Below, piece by piece: positions 22,440 through 32,678 of a stretch of DNA of 64,000 bases. The stretch's first letter is position 1. Each line of letters begins with the position of its first letter. The notes below the pieces were generated by a model. The model was given only the letters and a program-made list of their open reading frames with translations, did not search any database and was not told the DNA's origin. A program made the position numbers and the translations under genes. This stretch comes from Nigrospora sphaerica (Eukaryota > Ascomycota > Sordariomycetes > Amphisphaeriales > Apiosporaceae), in the NCBI GenBank assembly GCA_018287875.1, contig JAGVVL010000001.1:5642001-5706000 (forward strand). The letters run 5' to 3'.

Positions 22440-24856
22440 ATGGCGACCACGCAGGACTCGGATTCGGCATCCGGCGCGCTGCCCGGCACTGCTACCTCGT
22501 CATCGGCCTCCGCGGCCAAGTCGGAACGCTCATCCACGTCGACCCCCAAGGATGCGTCGGATGCGCCCGCCCCCGCCAGCGCGACGGCCGGTCTCCCGCA
22601 CCGCGACAAGGAATCCTTCGAGAAGTACCGGATAAACGATATTATTACTCGAGACCGCATGCACGCCGCTGCCCTCGTTACCGACGAAAGAGTCCAGAAC
22701 GACTACCTCAAGCGCGTTCGTGGTGCCATCGCCGACTACAAGCTCGTGAGGAACGAGTACCGTCAGGCGTTCCCCCCCAGCAGGCTGTACGGTGAGGGCT
22801 ACAGCGGCTACGGCAATGGCAGGACCGAGATTGGTGCGCCCGCTAGAGTCCTCTACCCTCAACAGAAGCCGCGGCCGGGCAGGCGCACGACGCCCGCGCT
22901 CAAGTGGAAGAGGAAGGACATGAAACAGCAGGCCGAGCAGCATGAAGAGCTGGTTCCCGTGCGCCTGGACGTGGATTGGGACAAGATTCGCCTGCGCGAT
23001 ACTTTCACCTGGAATCTGCACGAGCGGCTTTGCTCGACGCAACTGTTCGCGTCCCAGCTGGTCGAGGACATGGGCTTGAAGCAGCCCGCCTTCGGGCCGG
23101 TGTACGACCAAGTTGTGCAGCAAATGCATGAGCAGCTGAACGATTTCTACCCCTTTGTCTTCTCGGAAGAAGACGCGCTGGATCCCGAGTTACCCTACTC
23201 GGCGTGGAAAAACGACGAAATGAGGATACTGGTCAAGCTGAACATCACCATCGGCGCGCATACTTTGGTGGATCAGTTTGAGTGGGAAATCAACAACCCC
23301 CTGAATTCGCCCGAGGAGTTTGCCGTGAGCATGTCCAAGGAGTTGTCTCTCAGCGGCGAGTTCACTACTGCCATTGCCCACTGCATCCGCGAGCAGGCCC
23401 ACATATTCACCCGCAGCCTGTACAGCGTTGGTCATCCGTTCGATGGTAGGCCTATCGAGGATCCGGACCTCGTGGCTGCTTTCCTGCCCTCACCGCTGCC
23501 CAGCGTGTTCAGGCCCCAGCAACAGGCCAAGGACTACGCCCCCTACTTGTACGAACTCAGCGAAGCCGATCTGGAGAGGAATGAGGTTATATTTCAACGT
23601 GAGCAGAGGAGGCAGAAGAGGTCTGTCAACCGACGAGGCGGTCCCTCGCTGCCCGATTTCAAGGAGCGGGCAAGGACGATCCGTACGCTCGTGGTATCCT
23701 CTACGCTCCCTGGCGCCGCTCTGGACGTGGAGGACAGCCGACTCTACAAGAGGGTTGCCGGCGCGCCGCCTCCCGGCCGGAAACGCACCGGCGGCGCGCG
23801 CGAAGGTGATCTGTCGGAATCAGATGAAAGCGAGGACTCGTCGCCCGATTCTCCTGCGCCTTCGCAGCTGGCTGGCACCGCTAGGACAAGAGGCATGCGG
23901 GGAGCCGCGTCGGCCGCGCAGCAGCGCATGGCGAATCTGGGCCGCTCGGAAACCCCTGAAGCAACGATACATCACCACGAAACGCGCATCCCCCGAAAAT
24001 TCGGGCGCGAGCTAACACGTGAAGCCACCGAAGAACCCCCGCGCTACTGGGTCACTCTGAAAGTGGGCAAGGATAAGCTGAAGAAGCTGCTCCGTGACTT
24101 GAAGTTGAGACAATCAACTCCCGCGGGATCACAGACGCCCCAGATGACGCATACGCGAGCCCCGAACGCGGCGGCGCAGAGCACGATGCCACCCCCTCTC
24201 ACCCCCAACGTGAGCAGTTCCGGCGCCGCCGCCGCAGCTGCCGCCCCGAATGCTCCGGTCGCACCCAAAACCCCGGCGACTGTTCCTGCTGGGCAACTGG
24301 GCCGTGTTGCCGCCCCTCCTCCTCCGGCACAAGGCGGTGCCCAACCCACTCCTGTAAGAGCTTCACCCCCTTTTCTCCCTCCGCACAGGCCCTCAACCTT
24401 TAGCTCCTAAGCCGTCCATTTGACTCGTGAACCCGCTGGGCAATCTTTTCGTTCTCATATGCCGCTACTTATCACCCGTATATCACTATCGTATGCATGT
24501 TACTCACTACTCTACCACAGCCGCCTCCCCCCGCTTGGCTCGTCGAGTCCCTGGAGAAGTTCAAAGAAGAAGGCTACGCGAACGATTTGTTTGAGGGCGT
24601 GATGCGTTATTCTGCCGTGAATGAGCTTACGGACACGCCCATGCCCATGCCCCCGCCAGGCGCCCCCATTCCGCCCAACATGCGGTTTTGGTTCCTTCCT
24701 CGTATTAGGTGCCTGGATTGTCCGGGAAAGCTCTATACCCCCGGGCCCGACATGTCGGCTGCTAATTTCACGGTCCATCTGAAGAACCGGGCACACCGCG
24801 AGAAGGTGGACAATCGTTTAAAGGCTCTGGAGGAAGAGCAAGAGCAAGAGAACTAG
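22440..24856 (+). CDS. snf5: SNF5/INI1 (SMARCB1) chromatin-remodelling subunit
   Basis: Two exons (22440-24353 and 24521-24856; 167-bp intron, GTAAGA...CACAG, phase 0) give 749 residues. Snf5 is a core subunit of SWI/SNF that anchors the complex to the nucleosome. The SNF5 homology region spans about residues 165-330: VPVRLDVDWDKIRLRDTFTW, QLVEDMGL, then ILVKLNITIGAHTLVDQFEW and the EFTTAIAHCIREQ block. A second conserved block, PRYWVTLKVGKDKLKKLL, lies at about 530-550 and is followed by an Ala/Pro-rich linker. Exon 2 encodes a C-terminal segment with CLDC and HLKNRAH, a U1-type C2H2 zinc-finger spacing at about residues 700-735, as I recall from filamentous-fungal Snf5 proteins. Sfh1 of RSC is the alternative, but the length and C-terminal finger favour Snf5. 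Confidence 0.88.
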
Positions 24857-26108
24857 TTTTTCCGACCAGTGAGCGCCGCCTGGGGTTCGGGTTGGCGCTC
24901 AAGTAGGCACCCAGGTAATGGCTAAAATGTACATAAGCAGAAGACAGTACACCGAGCTCGGTTCCAACACGAGCAGACGGTGCCCAGGAGCTCGGGAGGG
25001 GCCGAGGCCTTGTTTCGAGGTTCAAAGTCACGGAGCGGTCGAAATACAGGAATACAATGGGCGCCTGGGTTTCGTCGGGTTTGGGGCTGGCGTCTGAGCA
25101 GGTTGGGATTGCATTTGGCATTGGATTGTTAAATGAATAGCGTGGCCCTCTCAGCAGTGGACGAGAGAATGCAGATAACGACTGCCGCCCCGCCCCGCCC
25201 CCAAGAAAGAGGCACGAGTCCTCATCCGATCGTCGTGGAGCGGATGCCGGCAGCAACATTTCCTAAAGTGTTAACGGGAAGGAGATGAAGCCAGAAGGGG
25301 ACTATGTTGGCAAGAACGGGGGGTGGCTCTTTGGTGGATACATTCAGTCAGTACGCTTCTGTCTCGTCATAAATGACATGCCCGCCCACCAATTTGTTCG
25401 CTTACTTGGGCATTCGGGCGGCCCTGGAGCGGTTGGTATGGGGTCTGGGAAAGGAGGAGCGGCAGATTGCGAACCCGTTGCCCTCGCACCAGGCAAATAT
25501 GCCAGCCAGTCCTTTTGCATCCATCATCGGCTGAAACAGGCTTAATCGTATGGAGGAGGCAGTGTCGCACAGGGCGGTAGGGATGGTCTGCAGCTCTTGA
25601 TCACTTCGAAATCATTGCCTATCGCGTCTGACAGAAAAGATCGGCGGCTTATGCTTGCGTCTTCATCGGGGCGCTTATACGAATAGGCAGGCTGTGGAAA
25701 TGGCGACCGCGTTGGCGAGAAAAGGGGAGGAAGAGCGTGTGTGGACAGGGGATAGTAAGTGACTGGCCAGCAATGTATAGAAAGCCGGATGCCCTGGTGT
25801 AGAGTTGGCCGAGGTCAGTTGAAGCGAAGCGTGCTCCCGTCTCGTTTTCTTTCTTGCGGGCCGGTAAAACATTGTCAGAGCCTTGAACGCTTACCCGGTG
25901 GTTACAGGCCACAGGGGGAACTGTGATGACGCTCATGTCCCTCTCAACTTGGCAACTCGCGAGCGTCGCGGCGGTGCTAGCCCTGATCGCCTTCTGCGCC
26001 TCCGAATGATTTCTCTCACGCCACGCCCCAAACACTGCCATCCCGGCCCCCCCCCCCCCGGTCACCCACGGGCCGGGTAACCTGCTGGATATTCCCTTAG
26101 TGAAACTG
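24857..26108. other. Intergenic after SNF5
   Basis: About 1.25 kb containing the SNF5 3' UTR. Short frames here have no recognisable domain. A C13 run is at 26047-26059, just before the P450 relic. Confidence 0.55.
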
Positions 26109-26836
26109 TACGTTAAATTTCAGCAACGGAAAGCCCCGTACGGCGGCATCGTGGGGCTGAAGACGGGTGCCGGGAACTTGGTCATCCTGAACAGCCGAGA
26201 GCTGGTCAATCCATGAGGTCTTCGATAAGCGCGGCGCCCAGTTCTCGGACCGTCCAGACATGCCCATGTTCTCGCAATAAGTTTTCCACAGCCCCGAAGA
26301 GACGCAGATCCTCAAGGTGCAGTACAATGACTTTTACCGCCGATGGCGCAAGAGCTTGAACTACATCCTTGGCCCCACGGGTATTCAGCAAGCGATGCCG
26401 TTGCTCGAGGCGTACCGGCGGATTATGCGCCTAAGTTTTCCACGCCCAAGAGGATATGCTGAAGCTTCTCACGCCGGGCTCAGCGCCGCCCATCGACGTC
26501 TTTCCCCTGCTCCGCCATGTCCCGTTTACGGCGTGGAAGAAGCAGGCGATGGCGACGAGGAAGATTGCCCTCGCCGACACCGGGACGCTGTTCCGGTCCG
26601 GCCTCAAGCAATACCGGCAGATCAGGGACAAGCCCGGCACCGTCAGCTTCGAGCGTCTCCTGGCCAAGATCATGCGGGAGCAGGCCGGGCAGGAAAAGGC
26701 CCAGGCCTTCACCAACATGGTCCTGCAGCCCCGCGACCAGCCCCTCGTCTTTCGCTTGCGCGGCCCCGACCGGAAGAGCGCCCTGCTGGACAACTGGCGG
26801 CGAACCAACGCCATCGCGCAGGCGCTCTTGGCCTAG
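26109..26836 (+). pseudogene. Cytochrome P450 relic (N-terminal half, multiply broken)
   Basis: Three stretches in different frames read as consecutive parts of a microsomal-type P450. The first (to about 26213) contains YGGIVGLKTGAGNLVILNSR, the usual beta-sheet 1 region. After a one-base shift comes HEVFDKRGAQFSDRPDMPMF and then a stop near 26278. The next piece has the helix-C motif WRKSLNYILGP (W-R-x-x-K/R type). After another shift near 26445 comes FHAQEDMLKLLTPGSAPP followed by DVFPLLRHVPFTAWKKQA. Family knowledge places these in this order before helix I. The AGxxT helix-I motif, ExxR and the heme-binding Cys loop are all absent, so the piece cannot encode a working enzyme. The last 30 or so codons before the stop at 26834-26836 do not look P450-like. 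Base composition stays GC-rich, so decay was by indels and truncation rather than C-to-T repeat mutation. Confidence 0.8.
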
Positions 26837-28541
26837 GCGGTAATTCGTTCTCGTGTACCTAGGAGTACGTATTTGTCCCGGGGCAGTTGTTTTCGGACAG
26901 CAGTAGGGCTAGAAACTATGAACCGGGCAAAAGATGGGACAGAAGGGGGGACCCAACCCCTATCCTCTCCCAGCCGGGCACCATGTCATTTTCAAGATTA
27001 CCATTTGTCGTATTCAAGCCGTGGTGCATTTAACCTTGCAGCTTACCATCAGCATGTGCGGCCCGGCCGCTTGGGAGCGAAGATCCATTGCAATGGCGCC
27101 AGTCGGTTCAGTCAGGCCGATTGCTTAAATTCTCCGAGCAGCCAACCTGCGGTATCCATTGGCCGCGGTGTCGTGAATTGATTACATATGGTGCTGCTTT
27201 CGGGGTGGTGCATACGCGGCTTAGCGGACGCAACGTAAAAGGTTTCCAGGACTTGCAAATTATGCTGGTCTTTGCCACGGCACGCGCTTCAACATTGCAT
27301 CCGGACAGAACTCGCAGTCTTTGTCTTCGACGCAGATCCCCGCGGATCCTTCGATTAACCCAGTGATTTACTTACCCAACCAACGGCCACCGCGGGCTGT
27401 GCGGCGACTAAAATTCCAGGTGTGCTGGTGAGCAGCGGGCAGTGCCGTTTGGCAAATGCCCCGATGAATTTGTCCGTAAGTGAGCAAGCACAATATCGGC
27501 CACGATGTTTAGTTTGTGAGCCACTCGACGGAGCGCTTCGGGTTACCCAGAGCTTGTGGCGATATGCCGCCTTTTGTGGCGTGTTTCGTGATGCTGAATC
27601 CCACGGTGCCTCCAGGGAACGTCAGCAGGCGTGCAAATAACCGAACAGCGCCTCAAGGGATAAAATGGGAGGCTTGAAGGAGGGTTTACCCCGTCCTTTG
27701 TACGGCCGGGCTGGATATACAGCCGACATGGTTCGTAAGATCGGACCTTTGCGAACGTGGCGAACAGGCCGCTTGCCGCCGAGTCCGGCTGGACAGGGGG
27801 AGGCGAATGCGAAAGAGATAACGTTATTCTCGTATCTTCTTTCTCGCTTTTCACAATGCGCCCTTGGAGCAGAAGGGTTCCTGGGATGGTCTTCGAGGTC
27901 GACTGATGGTGGAAATTCTCCAGTGGCGGTCGATGGACGCCATGGCTGGGAGGCGTGACGGATGGTAGCATCAGCTCGGCAACATCGGCATCGGTCCTCG
28001 TAGGATAAAGAGCCGAGATTTTGAAGGCAGCAGACGCTATTGTGCGCACGGAAGGAGACTTCGAACACTTTCTATGATCCAGGAAGCGTTGGATCCCGCA
28101 CAAGCCGCGCAGGCATGCGTCCCGCCCTTTCCGGGGATATCCGTGCACACTTCTGCCTCGGCAGTTCGCGCTTGGTGATACTGACGATTTCGGACCCGGG
28201 CGTTCCTCCATGGGCATTATTCACTGGGAATCACCTATGTACCAATATACGGAACTGTTTGGATTGTTGTTCTAGCACGGGTAGGGGCCAAGGTGAGCAC
28301 GAAGCCGAAAGGTGGTTGGGCTCGAGAAGCACTGTATACCACTTGGGCCGACTGACACCCCACGTCTCGACCTGCGTTCACGAGCCGTATTCTCCGGGTC
28401 TTTGGTTTTACTCTCCCTTGGGATCCCAGGAGACAGCGCGGTTAGGTACATGCTAACTCGGTGCTCTGGTTACACGCGCGTTAGAGCGTGACTGAACAGA
28501 GGCCTCCTTCTTCCCAAGTGTTGGACCAAAGATGGGACGGG
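26837..28541. other. Intergenic between P450 relic and amidohydrolase gene
   Basis: About 1.7 kb. Overlapping frames occur on both strands at 27543-28217, none with a recognisable motif. The right end should hold the 3' UTR of the minus-strand amidohydrolase gene. Confidence 0.55.
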
Positions 28542-29690
28542 CTAAGCCTCCTCCTTCAGCCGCAGGATCTCGATGGCATTTCCGCCCATCACCGCCTTGG
28601 CGCCCTCGCTGCCTTCGCCCAGCGCCTTTTCGACGGCTGTCTTGTTCCACGTCATGCTCTCCCACTCGCCCTGCTCGTCGCTGTTCAGCGGCGGGAAGAA
28701 GGGGTGGTCGGTGCCAAACATGAGCCGGTCCACGCCGCTGGCGTCGATGGCGGCTTTGAGGCCGACCTCGGAGTAGATGACGGCGTCGAGGTAGATCTGC
28801 TCCTTGAGGACCTGCCACACGGTCCTCCGGTTGGGCCCGACCTTGCCCTCGCGGACGAGGTGGCCGTCGTGCACGATGCAGCTCTCTATCCGGCCGGCCA
28901 AGAAGGGCAGCGTCCCGCCGCTGTGGGCCAGGAGCATGCGCAGGTCCGGCACCTCGTCAAAGGCACCCGAGAGGTACAGGCGCGCCACCGCGATCGTGGT
29001 CTCGAGGGGGAAGCCCAGCGCCAGCGAGAGCACGTGGCCGTACTCCTCGGTGGCCCGGGGGCCCCAGACCTCGCTGGGCAGACCGTAGTGAGGGTGCAGG
29101 AAGATGGTCAGCCGGTTCTTCGCGATGGCCTTGAAGACGGGCAGCAGGGCCCTGTCGTCCAGGCCTTTGCCCAGTCCCGAGGTGCCCAGGATGACGCCGC
29201 GGCAGTGCGGCAGGTCCCGCACGAACTCGATGGCCTTCAGCAGCTCGTCCGGCGGCGCCGTCAGGGGCAGCGTGGCGAAGAAGAACAGGCGGCCCGGGTG
29301 CTCGCGGCACATGCTCTCAAACTCCTCGTTCACGGACCGGGCCGTGGCGGCGGCTTCGGCCGGGGCGACAAAGTCCAGCCACGGGTTGGCGAGAGAGATG
29401 ACCGAGATGTCGATCTTGTGCGTGTCCATGAAGTGGATCTTCTGCGCCAGCGACGAGTAGTGCGACGTGATGGGGCGGCCGGGCAGGTGGTCCGACGAGG
29501 CCGCCCCTTCCTGCTCTATCTTGTCCAGCGACTCGGCCTCGGCCGGGAGGATGACATAACGCGGGTCCTTGGCGCCGGCGAACCGGCGGATCAGCGGGAT
29601 GGTGTCTCGTGATTCCAGGAGCTGCACGTAGGCAGGCGGGTACATGTGCGTGTGGATGTCGACCACACTGAACGACGACGACGAGCTCAT
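28542..29690 (-). CDS. ACMSD-family amidohydrolase; probable isoorotate (5-carboxyuracil) decarboxylase
   Basis: One exon encodes 382 residues. The protein belongs to the amidohydrolase_2/ACMSD group of zinc-dependent, non-hydrolytic decarboxylases. Metal and active-site positions visible are HTH (His13, His15), HPH (His199/His201), LAHSGG (His256) and GTDHPFFPP (Asp328). Length and spacing fit the family. ACMSD, gamma-resorcylate decarboxylase and isoorotate decarboxylase share this scaffold, so sequence alone does not fix the substrate. The neighbour decides the proposal: the divergent gene at 30696 matches thymine-7-hydroxylase, which makes isoorotate (uracil-5-carboxylate) from thymine, and isoorotate decarboxylase of fungi is an ACMSD-type enzyme that then yields uracil. 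A CCAAT box sits about 90 bp upstream of the start. The start is the first ATG (MSSSSSFSVVDIHTH), just before the conserved first strand. Confidence 0.85.
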   Translation of the reverse strand: MSSSSSFSVVDIHTHMYPPAYVQLLESRDTIPLIRRFAGAKDPRYVILPAEAESLDKIEQEGAASSDHLPGRPITSHYSSLAQKIHFMDTHKIDISVISLANPWLDFVAPAEAAATARSVNEEFESMCREHPGRLFFFATLPLTAPPDELLKAIEFVRDLPHCRGVILGTSGLGKGLDDRALLPVFKAIAKNRLTIFLHPHYGLPSEVWGPRATEEYGHVLSLALGFPLETTIAVARLYLSGAFDEVPDLRMLLAHSGGTLPFLAGRIESCIVHDGHLVREGKVGPNRRTVWQVLKEQIYLDAVIYSEVGLKAAIDASGVDRLMFGTDHPFFPPLNSDEQGEWESMTWNKTAVEKALGEGSEGAKAVMGGNAIEILRLKEEA

Positions 29691-30695
29691 CTTGAGGAGG
29701 GGTGATGTAAGTCGATTCGGCAGCTGGTTTGGTTTGCCGTGAGAGCCCTCGAAAAGCAGCGGTAGGATCCGTATAAGCCAATCGGGGTAGGTAAGGTATT
29801 ATAAAGTTGTACTTAACGTGGCATGTAATGTATGTGCTTGACAGTGCAGGAGGTAGAGGGAGGGGGAGGGGGTGGAGGGGTAGAGGAGTAAGGGTAACCC
29901 TAGGATGCGGAGACGGAAGAGTAATGTAGATAGAGATGGGACCAAACAACCGTCCTACCGGTAACACACTGTGCTATGCTGCTGCTGCTGGGTTGCGCGC
30001 GACGGAGAGCCGATGCAGCAAATAGGCGTTTCTGACGAGTGTCTGACGAGAAGCCTCCAGTCATACATACTACTTACTGTTACAACGTCCGTACCAATGT
30101 ATGTACCGACGCGCATCGCTTGCGATCACCGGCGGTTATCGTTACACCACTCACGCCTGCCTCCCCCGGGCCTGGGAGTGGACGAGCTCCGGGGCATTTT
30201 CAACCCCACTGCCCGACTTCTGCCCCGCAACTCTATCTGCCCACACTTATCGGCCTATCGCACTTATACTTTCGGCACCTGTTCAAACGTTTTTGGTCTT
30301 TCGGCACCGTGATAAGTAGATATTCGGACCAGCAGTTGGCTGGCGTCTTTGCAACTAATAAGTTGTGCCCTCGGGTCCTTGCTCCTGACATCCTCTTCCT
30401 CCTCTTCGTTCGACACGCGACCCTCGCCCAGGCCCTTGGCATCATCCGGTGCTCCTCGTCTGTTGTACTACTGTTGCGAAAACGGTGCGGCATCTCTTCG
30501 CTGCCTTCTTCCTATTAAGAGCCGGCGCAAGAGACCAATACCCCGGGGGGAAGTCGCCATCGGAGCCATCCATACATCGGACGGTATAGGGTCCCGGTCA
30601 GACTTTATTGTTCTGTCCCGTTTGGTGCTTGCTTCCACTATACGCTCGTCTCTACTGGGCATCGACGCCCCACACGGTGCCCGGCCATCATCAGA
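29691..30695. promoter_or_regulatory. Divergent promoter of the putative thymine-salvage pair
   Basis: About 1.0 kb between the two start codons. CCAAT on the plus strand at 29778-29782 is near the leftward gene. GA-rich (plus strand) sequence near 29850-29890 could be a CT tract of the leftward promoter. The shared interval suggests joint control, which is inference from position. Confidence 0.5.
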
Positions 30696-31825
30696 ATGGA
30701 ATCCGCCGCAGTCAAAAGCGAGGGACTGGTTATCCCAGTAAGCATCGCCAGCTGGGCGTCGTCGTACTCACAGGGCTAACGCCCGGCACCCACAGCTCAT
30801 CGACTTTTCCAACTTCCTGAACGGGAGCCCCGAGCAGCGCAAGGAGACGGCCAAGGCCATCCTGGATGGCTTCCAAACGGCCGGCTTCATTTACCTGAAG
30901 GGCCTGCCCATTGACGCTGCTAGCCGCCAGCATGCCTTTGAGACTTCGGCCAAGTACTTTCGGCTGCCGGCCGAGGAGAAGATGAAGCACTGCTGGACGA
31001 CGCCCGAGGCCAACCGCGGCTACTCGGCGCCCGGGCGGGAGAAGACGACGTCGCTCACCAACCCCGACGACGTTAAGAAGCTGCGCGAGGGCAACCCCGA
31101 CATCAAGGAATCGCTCGAGATCGGCCGCGAGGGGGAGCCGGACCACCCGAACCACTGGCCCGAGGAGACGGGCGAGCTCGTAGGGTTCCGGGAGAGCATG
31201 CTGGCCTTCCACGACCAGTGCAAGGCGTTGCACATGGAGGTGATGCGGGCCATCGCCGTCGGCATGGGCCTCGACGAGACCTACTTCGACGCCTTCACTG
31301 ACGCCGGCGACAACACGCTGCGCCTGCTGCACTACCCCGAGGTGCGCAAGGACGTCTTCACCATCAACCCGGGCCAGGTGCGCGCCGGCGCGCACAGCGA
31401 CTACGGCAGCATCACGCTACTGTTCCAGGACGCCCGCGGCGGCCTGCAGGTGCAAAGCCCGACCGGCGCCTTTGTCGACGCCACCCCCATCCCCGACACG
31501 TGCGTCGTCAACGCCGGCGACCTCCTGGCGCGCTGGAGCAACGACACCATCAAGAGCACCATCCACCGCGTCGTCGAGCCGCCCAGCGGCGACGGCGACG
31601 TCTACCCGGCGCGGTACAGCATTGCGTACGTTCCCCGTGCCCCCTGGGTGCCGCGAGACCCGTTTACTGACCCGTTCCGTCCGCCCTCTCAGGTATTTCT
31701 GCAACCCCAATTTCACAAGCCATATCGAGGCCATCCCGGGGACCTTCGCGACCGAGTCGGACAAGAAGTACCCCGGCATTAACAGCGGCGACTATCTAGT
31801 CCAGAGGCTGACCGCCACATACTGA
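30696..31825 (+). CDS. Thymine-7-hydroxylase (thymine dioxygenase), Fe(II)/2-oxoglutarate oxygenase
   Basis: Three exons (30696-30737, 30796-31625, 31693-31825; introns of 58 and 67 bp) give 334 residues. The fold is the isopenicillin-N-synthase-like dioxygenase. The iron triad is His214, Asp216 (RAGAHSDYGS) and His271 (KSTIHRVVEP); Arg190 (DNTLRLLHY) and RYSIAYF near 287-293 follow. These positions agree with my recollection of the Neurospora crassa enzyme (H214, D216, H271, R190), as do the near-identical N-terminus GLVIPLIDFS and the block WTTPEANRGYSAPGRE. Thymine-7-hydroxylase oxidises the thymine methyl group in three steps to uracil-5-carboxylate. Both splices are required: the first restores the P-LIDFS junction and the second the SIAYFCNPN block. 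The divergent neighbour is a candidate for the next enzyme in the pathway. Confidence 0.87.
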
Positions 31826-32678
31826 GCAAGCCCGTGAATTTTGGTGTTGACCGGATCACGGTGGACGGAAGTTGCTTCAGAGCGACGGGGTGGGTGGGAA
31901 AGTAAAGGGGGAAAGCGCGGGTGTAAGTCGATTGCTAGGGTGGATCAAGCAGGTAGGTTAGTACATCTTTTGGGGTGACGGATCGGCCCGAATCCAGAGG
32001 AGCAGGCCAGGTCAAGGGATCGCTTCGGAGGTGATGTACAGGCCGTTTCTCTATTTGCAGAATATCATGACGGGACCAACCAAAGACCAACTAAAATTTG
32101 CAAGGCAGCCACATCCTGGAGAAGCACATGGGATCGTAGACGGGCACGTTCTGTTAGACCGGAAAGTACCTAGCAAACGTCTCGGTCGGCAACGTTGTAT
32201 TTCCAGGAGTAGTAGTATGGGAGATACCAATCCAGGTACCTACAACTCTGCTGGTTCCGGATCCCCCTACCTCTTCCCTTTACTGGAGCTGAAGGCTACG
32301 AAAGCGGGCAGATAGTGAGTGGGAGACCGGATGGAATAGAGTCCAGTAGTGCGGGGCAGGCGGAAGCCCCGCCACAGCTTGTCCAAAACGTCACCCGTGG
32401 ACTGTCAGGATGCATGTATCATCAAGTGAACGGGCAGAGTTGACGATTGAGTTGAGGACAGCCTGGGCGCGCAACCGCTCCCTTCACTATCCATTACCTA
32501 CCGCGGTAGAATATACACCTCCTTCGCTTGGCCGCCGATTCGCTCGCTTCTCACCCCTTTCCCCACCTTCCATCCAGCGCTTGGAAGCTCCATTCAGCGC
32601 TTCGAGGCTCCATCCAGCACTAGGAAGCCCTACCTATCCAGCACTTTAGGACCGCCGGATGGGGATAGCGGCGGCACG
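31826..32678. other. Intergenic with tandem repeat before hydrolase gene
   Basis: About 0.85 kb: the 3' UTR of the dioxygenase gene, then the upstream region of the hydrolase gene. Pyrimidine-rich sequence at about 32475-32570 leads into a 20-bp tandem repeat. Confidence 0.55.
32570..32652 (+). repeat. 20-bp tandem repeat, about 3.9 copies
   Basis: Units start at 32570, 32590 and 32610, with a degenerate fourth from 32634. The consensus is close to CCATCCAGCGCTTGGAAGCT; copies differ at a few positions (GCGCTT versus GCACTA). It ends about 26 bp before the start codon at 32679, so it probably lies in the 5' UTR. Confidence 0.85.

Noticed and set aside
21854..22795. 313-codon plus-strand frame
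   Set aside because: No domain or conserved composition; it runs into SNF5 in another frame and across the CCATCG microsatellite.
27543..28217. 224-codon minus-strand frame
   Set aside because: No recognisable motif, overlapped by other frames of similar length, and no splice signals that improve it.
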